Shown: in pieces, positions 53,937 to 62,805 of the stretch | Layout of the letters: the number at the start of each line of letters is the position of its first letter | Position numbering within the stretch: position 1 is the first letter of the stretch | Origin: an uncultured Gammaproteobacteria bacterium | GTDB lineage: Bacteria; Pseudomonadota; Gammaproteobacteria; GCA-002705445; GCA-002716945 | Direction of reading: 5' to 3' | DNA: 64,000 nucleotides | Assembly: GCA_902632305.1 (NCBI GenBank) | Contig: CACPCG010000002.1 | Location: forward strand, 149,774-213,773 | Notes under the pieces: generated by a model | The model's input: only the letters and a program-made list of their open reading frames with translations | The model's database searches: none | Told to the model about the DNA's origin: nothing | Translations under genes and position numbers: made by a program

Positions 53937-54612
53937 AGAGACCGTCGTAATTCTGTGTGGAGGTAAGGGTTTGAGATTGAGACCTATTACCAATGATATA
54001 CCAAAACCGCTCATTGAAATTGACGATAAACCAATTCTAGAGCATATTATTAATCAATTTCTTTCATTTGAATTTGAAAAATTTATTATTGCAACAGGTT
54101 ACAAATCAAAGAAGATTGAAGACTTTATGAAAAAAAAATTCAAAGATGTTGACTATACAGTAATCAACTCTGGTGACGTAAATATTTTAGAACGGATTAG
54201 GCATTGCATTAGTAAAATACAAACTAATTGTATACTCTGTTACGGAGATACTTTAACAGATTTAAATATTAATAAATTAAGAGAAACTCATAAAAAAAAT
54301 AAAAATGTGATGCTAGTATCATCATATCCAATCAGAATCCCGTTTGGTGTTATGGATATAAATTCATCCAATATTGTAACCAAATTTGAGGAGAAGCCAC
54401 TTCTTACACAAGTTATGAATATAGGGTTTTTTTATGTCCCGAAAATCATGTTTGATGTTTTTAGTAAATATAAGAAATTTGAGATACTCTTAGCTAACTT
54501 AGCAAAGCAAAAGAAACTCAAATCCTTTAAACATACGGGCGTCCATATAACTGTAAATACAGTAGCCGAACTTGAGGATGCACAAGAAAATGCCAAAAAA
54601 CTATATAAATAA
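53923..54612 (+). CDS. Sugar-1-phosphate nucleotidyltransferase
   Basis: This 229-residue protein activates a sugar phosphate with a nucleotide. The signature VVILCGGKGLRLRPITNDIPKPLIEI and KPILEHIINQF is complete; LCYGDTLTDLNI holds the metal Asp; VTKFEEKPLL and HTGVHITVNTVAELEDAQE resemble glucose-1-phosphate cytidylyltransferase. With the next gene it resembles the RfbF-RfbG pair that makes CDP-4-keto-6-deoxyglucose, but it is shorter and the nucleotide cannot be fixed from sequence alone. The start at 53923 is chosen over 53890 because homologues start just before VVILCGG. Confidence 0.8.
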   Translation: MTKSKETVVILCGGKGLRLRPITNDIPKPLIEIDDKPILEHIINQFLSFEFEKFIIATGYKSKKIEDFMKKKFKDVDYTVINSGDVNILERIRHCISKIQTNCILCYGDTLTDLNINKLRETHKKNKNVMLVSSYPIRIPFGVMDINSSNIVTKFEEKPLLTQVMNIGFFYVPKIMFDVFSKYKKFEILLANLAKQKKLKSFKHTGVHITVNTVAELEDAQENAKKLYK

Positions 54613-55633
54613 GAATTTCTGGAGATCAAAAACTGTTTTAATAACAGGTATTAATGGTTTTATTGGTGGCAATTTAGCTAAGTATTTACTGAGTCTGGGC
54701 GCTAAAGTCTCAGGAATATCAAATAGTGAAGTGAAAAACCGGTATCTTGTGTATGAGAATATTTCTAACAAAATACAGTTATCAAAGGTAGATCTTAAGT
54801 GCTTTAAAGATGTGTCAAAATATGTGAGTAAAAATAAAATCGACATTTGTATTCATTTGGCTGCACAGGTCGATGTAAATGTTGCCAAGAAAGATCCATT
54901 TGAAACATTTGAGTCTAACATCCGTGGGACGTATAATTTGTTAGAGGCTCTTAGAAAGAAAGGTACGGTTAAGTCGATCATCATTGCTTCATCTGATAAA
55001 GCATATGGTGAGTACCCATTATCTAAATTACCTTACAAAGAGGATTACGACCTGAAACCGTTATACCCGTATGATGTATCAAAAGCATGTGGCGATATGA
55101 TTGCTAAATCTTTCTCATCCAACCTATTTAAACTTCCCATAATTATCACAAGATTTGCAAACATCTATGGGCCCGGTCAATTAAACTTTACAGCTCTCAT
55201 ACCAGATTGTATTTTATCAATAAATAAGTATCGAAAATTTATTCCCCGCGGGGATGGATCAAACAAAAGAGATTTCCTTTATGTTAAAGATGTTTGTTAT
55301 CTTTATACATGCCTTTCTTATAATCTTTACAAAAATAAAAATTATACAGGAGAGGTCTTTAATGCTGGAACAACACATGGTTACACAGTAGATGAAATTA
55401 TTAGAGAGTTATGTAAACAAACTTCGAATGTTAAGCTATATGATGAAATTAAGAAGAAGTATAAAAATAAAAAATTATCCGGAGAAATAAAACATCAGTT
55501 TATGAATTATAAAAAATTAAATAAATATTTTGGATGGAAACCAACATACTCAATTGAAGATGGTTTAAATGAGACTATTGCATGGTATAAAAAGTTTCTT
55601 AAAAAACATTCATATAAAGAGTTTCTAAAATGA
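54590..55633 (+). CDS. NAD-dependent sugar 4,6-dehydratase, RfbG (CDP-glucose) like
   Basis: This 347-residue short-chain dehydrogenase/epimerase starts NKNFWRSKTVLITGINGFIGGNLAKYLLSLGAKVSGI, close to CDP-glucose 4,6-dehydratase, which begins with the same FW-x-x-K-V element. It contains IIIASSDKAYGEYP, the YDVSK catalytic Tyr-Lys, TRFANIYGPGQLNF, and RDFLYVKDV. It overlaps the nucleotidyltransferase by 23 bases and the SQD1-like gene by 4. UDP- or GDP-glucose derivatives are alternative substrates. Confidence 0.75.
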   Translation: MPKNYINKNFWRSKTVLITGINGFIGGNLAKYLLSLGAKVSGISNSEVKNRYLVYENISNKIQLSKVDLKCFKDVSKYVSKNKIDICIHLAAQVDVNVAKKDPFETFESNIRGTYNLLEALRKKGTVKSIIIASSDKAYGEYPLSKLPYKEDYDLKPLYPYDVSKACGDMIAKSFSSNLFKLPIIITRFANIYGPGQLNFTALIPDCILSINKYRKFIPRGDGSNKRDFLYVKDVCYLYTCLSYNLYKNKNYTGEVFNAGTTHGYTVDEIIRELCKQTSNVKLYDEIKKKYKNKKLSGEIKHQFMNYKKLNKYFGWKPTYSIEDGLNETIAWYKKFLKKHSYKEFLK

Positions 55634-56769
55634 AAATATTAATCTTAGGCGCAGATGGTTATCTAGGTTGGTCGATGGCTGCTAACTTATTTTCTTCATC
55701 ACACGATCTTTTCCTAGTTGATAATTACTCAAAACGAAAACATATGAAGTCTTTGAAAAGATACCCATTATTAGAAACACCTTTAGTGAAAAAAAGAATC
55801 CAGAACATTAAGAGGAAAGGTGTAACTAAATTTTATCAACTTGACTGTTCAAAGTATGTTGATATTCATAAAATTATTAAAAATATTATGCCAGATGTAG
55901 TAATTCATTTTGCTGAATTACCCTCAGCACCATTTTCGATGATAAATACTACGAACTCATGGGAAACACTAAGAAATAATTTACAATCAACATTCAATAT
56001 TATTCACTCACTTAAAGATCTTTCACCTAAAACACACCTAATAAAGTTAGGAACTATGGGTGAATATGGAACGCCAAATATAGACATTGAAGAAGGTTGG
56101 TTAAATATTAAACATAAAAAAAGATCTGATAGGTTTTTATATCCTAGACAAGGCTCAAGTCTTTATCACACATCGAAGATTATGGATACGGATTTGATAT
56201 GGTTTTATACAAGAATGTATGGATTAAGTTGTACTGATTTAATGCAAGGCCCAGTCTATGGTCTATACCCAAATAAAAAACTAGATGATGATGTTGCTCC
56301 TTTATTTACTTATGATGATATATTCGGAACGGTATTAAATAGATTTATTATACAAGCAATTATGAACCAGCCATTAACAGTATATGGAACTGGTAATCAG
56401 ATTAGAGGATATATTAATATTCTTGACTCAATAGAATGTATAAAAATTGCAATGAAGAATAAACCAAAGAGAGGAGAGCTTAAAATTTATAATCAGTTTA
56501 CAGAACAATTCTCTGTTCTTGAGTTAGCTGAGCTTGTTAGAAAGTCATTAAAAAAAATCAATATAAATGTAAATATAAAAAAAGTTAAAAATCCCAGAGT
56601 AGAGAAAGAAAACCATTATTATAATGCCAAACATTCAAATCTGAAAAAGTTGGGATTAAAAGCCAATAAACTGAATGAAAAAATGATAATTCAGATTGCC
56701 AATTACTGTATGAAGTACAAAAGCAATATAAAAATTAATACAATTATGCCTAAGGTAAAATGGAAATGA
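55630..56769 (+). CDS. UDP-sulfoquinovose synthase homologue (SQD1-like)
   Basis: SQD1 joins UDP-glucose and sulfite to give UDP-sulfoquinovose. This 379-residue protein matches plant and bacterial SQD1 along its length: ILGADGYLGWSMAANL, IHFAELPSAPFSM, IKLGTMGEYGTPNIDIEEGW (Thr142, Tyr146), the YxxxK pair Tyr179-Lys183, DLMQGPVYGLYPN, DDIFGTVLNRFIIQA, LTVYGTGNQIRGYINILDS, YNQFTEQFSVLELAEL, and NPRVEKENHYYNAKH near the end. In this operon the product would more likely enter a surface glycan than the plant sulfolipid. No SQD2-type glycosyltransferase for diacylglycerol is evident nearby. Confidence 0.88.
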   Translation: MKILILGADGYLGWSMAANLFSSSHDLFLVDNYSKRKHMKSLKRYPLLETPLVKKRIQNIKRKGVTKFYQLDCSKYVDIHKIIKNIMPDVVIHFAELPSAPFSMINTTNSWETLRNNLQSTFNIIHSLKDLSPKTHLIKLGTMGEYGTPNIDIEEGWLNIKHKKRSDRFLYPRQGSSLYHTSKIMDTDLIWFYTRMYGLSCTDLMQGPVYGLYPNKKLDDDVAPLFTYDDIFGTVLNRFIIQAIMNQPLTVYGTGNQIRGYINILDSIECIKIAMKNKPKRGELKIYNQFTEQFSVLELAELVRKSLKKININVNIKKVKNPRVEKENHYYNAKHSNLKKLGLKANKLNEKMIIQIANYCMKYKSNIKINTIMPKVKWK

Positions 56770-57749
56770 GAATTATTGTTACGGGAGGCCTTGGATTCTT
56801 AGGATCAAATTTAATTAGATTAATAATAAATAAAAGTCATTTCAAAAAAATTATCGTAGTTGATAATCTATCAAAATCTAATCTTGCATACCTAAAATCA
56901 ATAACAAAATTTAAGTATCATGAAAGTGCAGATAAATATAAAGCAACTAGCGATAGAGTAAGTGTGATAAAAGCAGATATTAAAAATTACAGTTTTGCAA
57001 ATAAAATTACAAAAGGTATTGATGCTGTAGTACATCTAGCAGCAGAATCTGGTATCGATGTGAGTATACGTTATCCAAGAAAATCATTTAATGTCAATAT
57101 TGTAGGGACATATAACTATCTTGAGTGTTGTAGATTAAATAATGTAGGTCATTTTATATTTGCATCAAGTGGGTCTGTTTATGGAAATGCCGTTCCCCCT
57201 ATGAGAGAGAATACAATTAAAAATCCAATTTCTACATATGGCTCATCAAAGTTATCAATTGAAAGCTTCTGTGAGACATACTCAAAGATATTCAAGCTTA
57301 AAACTTCAATACTGAGATTTAGTAATGCATACGGCCCTTATTCGTCGCATAAAAAAAGTGTTGTCGCAAACTTTATAAAAAATATTATTGATAAAAAAGA
57401 TTTAAATGTAAATGGAGACGGGTCAATAACAAGAGATTATATCTATTCTGAAGATATTGCAAAGGCAATAGTCAACTGCCTGGGACATAGTAAAAACTTC
57501 ATAGATTTTAATATTGCTACAGGGAAAGAAACATCACTGAATCGATTAATAAAATCTCTCATAACAATCTCTAGAGAACAAAAATATAATAATATAAACC
57601 TCAAGTATGGCAAAGAAAGATTGGGTGATATGAAATCAAATTCAATGAGTCCATACAAATATAGAAAATGTTTTAAAGTCAAAAAATTCACTACGATCAA
57701 TGATGGTCTTAAATCCACATTTAAATGGTTTATTAAGAATTATGAATAG
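56760..57749 (+). CDS. NAD-dependent nucleotide-sugar epimerase (GalE/WbpP-like)
   Basis: This 329-residue extended SDR protein has the glycine-rich start RIIVTGGLGFLGSNLIRL, VVHLAAESGIDVSI, FASSGSVYGNAVPP, the catalytic pair in ISTYGSSKLSIES, LRFSNAYGPYSSHK and RDYIYSEDIAKAI. It is most like UDP-glucose/UDP-GlcNAc 4-epimerases, but dehydratases share these motifs. The start may be 56760 or the ATG two codons on (56766). It overlaps the SQD1-like gene by 10 bases and the ABC transporter gene by 8. Confidence 0.8.
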   Translation: MEMRIIVTGGLGFLGSNLIRLIINKSHFKKIIVVDNLSKSNLAYLKSITKFKYHESADKYKATSDRVSVIKADIKNYSFANKITKGIDAVVHLAAESGIDVSIRYPRKSFNVNIVGTYNYLECCRLNNVGHFIFASSGSVYGNAVPPMRENTIKNPISTYGSSKLSIESFCETYSKIFKLKTSILRFSNAYGPYSSHKKSVVANFIKNIIDKKDLNVNGDGSITRDYIYSEDIAKAIVNCLGHSKNFIDFNIATGKETSLNRLIKSLITISREQKYNNINLKYGKERLGDMKSNSMSPYKYRKCFKVKKFTTINDGLKSTFKWFIKNYE

Positions 57750-59505
57750 TGTATTTTCGAAAATTGTATTTTTTCTAGATAGAGATGATATAAAAAGGAC
57801 ATACTATCTAATCGCTCTTTTCATCTTTATAGGGTTAATTGAGGTAATGGGTGTCCTTTCAATAATGCCATTTGTTGGAATGATAACGGATCCCTCATAT
57901 TTTGGAAATAATGAATTGTCAATGGCTGTTAAAAACCATCTTCAAATTGATGATAAATTTCTAACACTAATATTTGGAGTGAGTTTCGTAATATTGTTTA
58001 TATTATGTAGCTTCTTAAACGCTTTAACGATATGGATGAATACAAGATTTAGTGCAGTACTGGGCAAAAAAATCTCATCAAGATTGTTTGATCATTACCT
58101 AGGTCAATCATATAAATTTTTTGTAAAAAGTGATACAGCTACTTTATCTAAGAATGTGATACAACTATCTGTGAGTCTTGCAGAGTCAATATTCATACCA
58201 GCTTTACAAATATTAACACGCGCCATAGTATTACTATTTGTATCATTTTTATTGATTACTGTAAGCCCAATTGCATTTATAGGCTCAGTATTACTAGTAG
58301 GCTCAATTTATCTTTTAATTTTTAGAAAAATTAAATTTAGATTAAAAAAATATGGGATAGAAAGATTGGAGTCAAATGATCTACTATTTAAAAGTACAGC
58401 GGATTGTTTAAATAGTATAAAAGATGTTAAGTTTTATAATATAGAATCATATTTTAGCAAAAACTTTTCAAGTTCACAGGAAAAATTCTTAGATTTGACG
58501 GCAAAAAATATTATTTTGTCGACTTTACCAAGATATATCATTGAGATATTTGCGTTTGGTTCAATTTTCACACTAATACTTATGTTGCAGTATCAGAAGG
58601 ATGATTTGTCTAATTATTTGCCTACAATTGCTCTTTTTGTTCTTGCAGCATATCGTTTACTCCCATCTATACAACAAATTTTTGCATTTACATCATCCAT
58701 TAGGTTTAATCTTCCAGCTCTAGATTTAATATATACGGATATGAACAGTGCTGAAAAACAAAATTTCATTTTAAAGACATCTAATCAAAATGCTGATATT
58801 AACTTTAAGAATGTAAATTTTTCTTATGATGATTCGGATTTTAAACTCGATAGCATTAATCTTGAATTTATGCCTAAATCATATACAGCAATTATTGGAA
58901 AATCAGGAGTAGGAAAAACTACAATAGTAGATTTATTATTAGGTTTATATGCTCCATCATCTGGATCGATAACAATTTCAAATCGATTGATTGATTCAAA
59001 TGGAAAACCAAAGATAGGCTATGTTTCACAAAATATTGCTTTTCTAAATGATTCTATCAAAAATAATATTTTATTTGGTCTTTCTGAAAATGAGTACGAA
59101 GAATCTAAAATTATGAGAGTAATAGATAATGCAATAATTAACGATGTCGTAGAAGATTCTACTGATGGAATAATGACACTTATCGGCGAAAAAGGATCAA
59201 AGTTTAGTGGTGGGCAACTACAAAGGATAGGTATTGCAAGATCGCTTTATCGAAATCCAAAAGTTTTAATATTTGATGAAGCTACTAATGCTTTGGATAT
59301 AGAGACTGAAAAAAAATTATTTAAATCATTACGTATAAATTATCCTGATATGACAGTAATATGTATAACGCATAGAATCGCTACAATGCAATTATGTGAA
59401 AAAGTACTTTGTGTATCGCAAAATTCTATTGAAGAGATATATGGCTCTAATAATAAAAACGAAAATATAAATGAAATCGTAAAAAAATATAATATCTATG
59501 CGTAA
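57742..59505 (+). CDS. ABC transporter, lipid-linked oligosaccharide flippase type (PglK/MsbA-like)
   Basis: This 587-residue half-transporter has an N-terminal membrane domain with about six helices (for example LIALFIFIGLIEVMGVLSIMPF) and a C-terminal ATPase: Walker A in IIGKSGVGKTTIVDLLLG, Q-loop near VSQNIAFLND, signature FSGGQLQRIGIARSL, Walker B VLIFDEATNALD, and the switch His in CITHRIATM. The start with PFxGMITDP and its place in a glycan operon favour a PglK-type flippase that moves undecaprenyl-linked glycans. No Wzx is seen in the window, so it may take that role with the Wzy/Wzz-like proteins. An ATG at 57700 is discounted. Confidence 0.85.
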   Translation: MNSVFSKIVFFLDRDDIKRTYYLIALFIFIGLIEVMGVLSIMPFVGMITDPSYFGNNELSMAVKNHLQIDDKFLTLIFGVSFVILFILCSFLNALTIWMNTRFSAVLGKKISSRLFDHYLGQSYKFFVKSDTATLSKNVIQLSVSLAESIFIPALQILTRAIVLLFVSFLLITVSPIAFIGSVLLVGSIYLLIFRKIKFRLKKYGIERLESNDLLFKSTADCLNSIKDVKFYNIESYFSKNFSSSQEKFLDLTAKNIILSTLPRYIIEIFAFGSIFTLILMLQYQKDDLSNYLPTIALFVLAAYRLLPSIQQIFAFTSSIRFNLPALDLIYTDMNSAEKQNFILKTSNQNADINFKNVNFSYDDSDFKLDSINLEFMPKSYTAIIGKSGVGKTTIVDLLLGLYAPSSGSITISNRLIDSNGKPKIGYVSQNIAFLNDSIKNNILFGLSENEYEESKIMRVIDNAIINDVVEDSTDGIMTLIGEKGSKFSGGQLQRIGIARSLYRNPKVLIFDEATNALDIETEKKLFKSLRINYPDMTVICITHRIATMQLCEKVLCVSQNSIEEIYGSNNKNENINEIVKKYNIYA

Positions 59506-60505
59506 TAATAAAAGAGTTCTTATCACTGGCGCTGATGGCTTTATAGGGTCACATCTTGTTGAGCACCTTGTTTTAAAAAACTATGATGTCCGAGCTATGT
59601 GTTTATATAATTCATTCAATTCATGGGGATGGTTAGACGCAATAGACAAAAGGATTATCAAGAATACTGATATAGTTCTGGGTGATATTCGTGATATAAA
59701 ATCAGTTACTAAATCTTGTAAAAATATTGATATTGTTATCCATTTAGCATCACTTATTGCGATACCTCATTCTTATAACTCTCCGTATTCATATGTATCA
59801 ACAAATGTGGAAGGAACGTTGAACATACTTGAAACATGTTTAAATAATAATATTGAGCGAATTATTCATACATCCACAAGTGAGGTATATGGAGATATTG
59901 TAAAGATGCCAATTTCAGAAAAATCAGTACCATATGCTAAGTCACCATACGCTGCATCAAAAATAGCAGCTGATCAACTAGCACAGTCTTATTATAGTAG
60001 TTTTGGTTTACCAGTATCAATAATAAGACCATTCAATACTTATGGTCCCAGACAGTCAAATAGAGCAATTATACCGACAATCATCACGCAGTTACTCTCA
60101 AATAAGAAAAAGATACAACTTGGCTCACTATATCCAACGAGAGATTTTTCATTTATTGAAGACACCGTAAGAGGATTTGAGTACTCGTTAAACAGTATTA
60201 AATCTGTGGGCGAAATCATTAATATCGGATCAGGTTATGAGGTTTCAATTGATGATTTAGTTAAGATGTTATGTAAGGTTACTGGACGATATCCTGAAAT
60301 CATAACAGATACAAAAAGAGTGAGGCCAAAAAAAGGGGAGGTTTTTAGACTAAAAGCAGATAACAAAAAAGCAAGAGATATTCTAAAATGGCAACCTAAA
60401 TATAATGGTAAGTTAGGCTTGGTAAAAGGCCTTAAGAAAACTGTAGAGTGGTTTAGTGATGAGAAAAATTTAGAAAAATATAAATCAGATCATTATGTTA
60501 GATAA
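59498..60505 (+). CDS. legB: GDP/UDP-N-acetylglucosamine 4,6-dehydratase LegB
   Basis: This 335-residue SDR enzyme catalyses the first committed step of legionaminic acid synthesis. The LegB-typical segment after the Rossmann loop is present (VRAMCLYNSFNSWGWLD), as are VIHLASLIAIPHSYNSP, TSTSEVYG, the YAASK catalytic pair, RPFNTYGPRQSNRAIIPTI and PTRDFSFIEDTV. It overlaps the flippase gene by 8 bases and is followed by legC, legG, legI and ptmE in pathway order, which makes the call firmer than sequence alone would. Confidence 0.87.
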   Translation: MRNNKRVLITGADGFIGSHLVEHLVLKNYDVRAMCLYNSFNSWGWLDAIDKRIIKNTDIVLGDIRDIKSVTKSCKNIDIVIHLASLIAIPHSYNSPYSYVSTNVEGTLNILETCLNNNIERIIHTSTSEVYGDIVKMPISEKSVPYAKSPYAASKIAADQLAQSYYSSFGLPVSIIRPFNTYGPRQSNRAIIPTIITQLLSNKKKIQLGSLYPTRDFSFIEDTVRGFEYSLNSIKSVGEIINIGSGYEVSIDDLVKMLCKVTGRYPEIITDTKRVRPKKGEVFRLKADNKKARDILKWQPKYNGKLGLVKGLKKTVEWFSDEKNLEKYKSDHYVR

Positions 60506-61651
60506 ATGTTTGAAAATACAATAAAAAAAATAAAGTCATGTTTACCAAAGAAAAGAGAGTATCAGGTGCATGAACCTAAGTTTGATTTAAAATCCTTGCA
60601 TGATACAAAGAAATGCATTCAATCCTCAATGGTTTCATCGAATGGTAAGTATCTTGATATGTTTGGTTGTGAAATAAATAAAATCACAGAAGCAAAAAAA
60701 ATACTCCTAACAAACTCTGGGACTTCTGCACTATTTCTCAGCTTGAAATTAATCGATGTTAAAGATACGGAAGTTTTAGTACCTTCAATGACATTTGCAG
60801 CAACTGTTAATTCTATACTCTATAATGACGGTATACCTCATTTTATTGATTGTTCTGATTCTTCTCCTAATATTGATCTAAATAAACTCGAGGATTATCT
60901 TAAAAATAATACATACACGAAAATAAATAGATTGTTCAATAAAAAAACCAAGAAGATGATCAAATGTCTAATTATCGTGCACGCATATGGCGAGCCTGTC
61001 AATATGGCCAAAGCTAAGCAGATTTCCAAAAATTACAATATAGAAATAATAGAAGATGCAGCAGGAGCACTTGGATCTTTTTATAAGAACAAACATGTTG
61101 GAACGACATCAAGGGCAGCGATTATTAGTTTTAATGGTAATAAAATCGTAACAACCGGAATGGGTGGCGCAATCTTGCTTAAAAATACTTCAGATTATAA
61201 AAAAATTAAGCATATTATGAGTACTAGTAGGATAAAACATCCCTGGAAAGTTGAGCATGATAGTATTGGATACAACATGCGTATGGCTAATATTAATGCC
61301 GCTTTAGGTTTAAGTCAGCTAAAAAATATTAAAGTTATTTTACAGAAAAAAAGAAGACTTTTTTTAAAGTATAAAAATATATTAAAAGACGATGAATATT
61401 GTCATATAAACACTTTTAGTAAAGAATCTAATCCGAATCATTGGGTTGTTAACATCACTCTTAAAGATAATTTTATACAACATCAACAAAGATTCTTTCA
61501 AGAGCTTCATAGCAATAACATATATGCAAGAGAGGTCTGGAAACCTCAACATTTAAGTAGATATCTTCAAAAATATCCAAGGTCAAATTTACAAAATACA
61601 ATAAAAATATGGAAGAGCTCTATTAGTTTACCAAGCTCAGATTATTTATAA
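60506..61651 (+). CDS. legC: Aminotransferase LegC (DegT/DnrJ/EryC1 family)
   Basis: This PLP enzyme aminates the 4-keto sugar made by LegB. It has 381 residues. PLP-binding features: LTNSGTSALFLSLKLI, EDAAGALGSFYKNKHVGT and the lysine in IISFNGNKIVTTGMGGAIL. The N-terminal extension before the fold (LPKKREYQVHEPKFD) and the S-x-G-K-Y-L-D-x-F-E/G element are typical of LegC-like members. It begins directly after the legB stop. Confidence 0.85.
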   Translation: MFENTIKKIKSCLPKKREYQVHEPKFDLKSLHDTKKCIQSSMVSSNGKYLDMFGCEINKITEAKKILLTNSGTSALFLSLKLIDVKDTEVLVPSMTFAATVNSILYNDGIPHFIDCSDSSPNIDLNKLEDYLKNNTYTKINRLFNKKTKKMIKCLIIVHAYGEPVNMAKAKQISKNYNIEIIEDAAGALGSFYKNKHVGTTSRAAIISFNGNKIVTTGMGGAILLKNTSDYKKIKHIMSTSRIKHPWKVEHDSIGYNMRMANINAALGLSQLKNIKVILQKKRRLFLKYKNILKDDEYCHINTFSKESNPNHWVVNITLKDNFIQHQQRFFQELHSNNIYAREVWKPQHLSRYLQKYPRSNLQNTIKIWKSSISLPSSDYL

Positions 61652-61659
61652 ATATTAAA

Positions 61660-62805
61660 ATGAAACGAAATATTTGTGTCATATCGTCAAGTAGAGCAGA
61701 TTATAATCATTTGTTTGTTTTAATGAAGAAATTACAGGCTTCGAGAAAACTTAAACTAAGTGTAATTGTTACTGGAATGCATACATTAAAAGAATATGGA
61801 TATACTCTTAAGGAAATAAAAGAGGATGGCTTCAAGATTGATGAAGTGATTAAAACACATCAGTTAGATACTAGTAAAAGAAGCATATTATTATCTATGT
61901 CAGAACAACTCAAGAAAGCATATTCTTCGATAAAAAGAATTAAGCCGGATTTGATTGTCGTGCTTGGAGATAGATATGATATGTACCCCATTGTTTTAAC
62001 TGCACATATCATGAATATCGCCATTGCTCACCTTCATGGAGGAGAGGTCACAAGTGGTGTTTTAGATGATGGCTTTAGACACTCTGTTTCAAAATTATCA
62101 CATCTTCATTTTGTAGCACATGATGATTTTAAAAAACGTCTAATCAGAATGGGTGAGGATAAAAAAAACATCTATAATGTAGGTTCACTAGGAGTCGATG
62201 CAATTAATAATTTAAAATTCAAAAGCAAAAAGATAATATTGTCAAAATACAAAATACCCTTGGATAAGAAGTATTTAGTGATCTGCGTTCACCCAGAAAC
62301 AGTTCAAGGTAATAATAAGAAACTAATACAAAATATATTAAAATCATTGCAAGAATTTAGTAATTATCACAAAGTTTTCACATATCCTAATTCAGACACT
62401 GATAGTAGAATTATTTTGAATGATATTACGAAGTTTGTAAAGAAGGATAATAATTCGCAAATTATTAAATCTTCTGGACGTCATGATTTTCTTCATCTAC
62501 TAAAGTATTCTGAATGTCTGATTGGGAATTCATCTTCAGGAATAGTTGAATGCCCAATATTAGGCACACCAACTGTGAATATAGGAAAAAGACAAAATGG
62601 TAGACCAAGAACTTCAAGTATACTAGATACAAAATCAACTGTTACGAATATTACCAAGAATATATTTCTTGCTACTAAATATCAAAAGAAGAAATTAATA
62701 CCAAATTATGTCGGAAAAAATAGTGTACGTAGAATTTTAGAAGTACTTAGTTCTGTTAACTTAGAGTCTCTAGTCGATAAGAAGTTTGTGGATTATAAAA
62801 TGTAA
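61660..62805 (+). CDS. legG: Hydrolysing UDP/GDP-sugar 2-epimerase LegG (NeuC family)
   Basis: This enzyme removes the nucleotide and epimerises the diacetamido sugar to the hexose used by LegI. It has 381 residues. NeuC-family motifs: ICVISSSRADYNHLFVLMKKL, VVLGDRYDMYPIVLTAHIMNI, AHLHGGEVTSGVLDDGFRHSVSKLSHLHF, and ECLIGNSSSGIVECPILGTPTVNIGKRQNGR. No acetyltransferase gene (LegH) lies between legC and legG, so acetylation must be carried out by a product encoded elsewhere, possibly beyond the window. Overlaps legI by one base. Confidence 0.87.
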   Translation: MKRNICVISSSRADYNHLFVLMKKLQASRKLKLSVIVTGMHTLKEYGYTLKEIKEDGFKIDEVIKTHQLDTSKRSILLSMSEQLKKAYSSIKRIKPDLIVVLGDRYDMYPIVLTAHIMNIAIAHLHGGEVTSGVLDDGFRHSVSKLSHLHFVAHDDFKKRLIRMGEDKKNIYNVGSLGVDAINNLKFKSKKIILSKYKIPLDKKYLVICVHPETVQGNNKKLIQNILKSLQEFSNYHKVFTYPNSDTDSRIILNDITKFVKKDNNSQIIKSSGRHDFLHLLKYSECLIGNSSSGIVECPILGTPTVNIGKRQNGRPRTSSILDTKSTVTNITKNIFLATKYQKKKLIPNYVGKNSVRRILEVLSSVNLESLVDKKFVDYKM

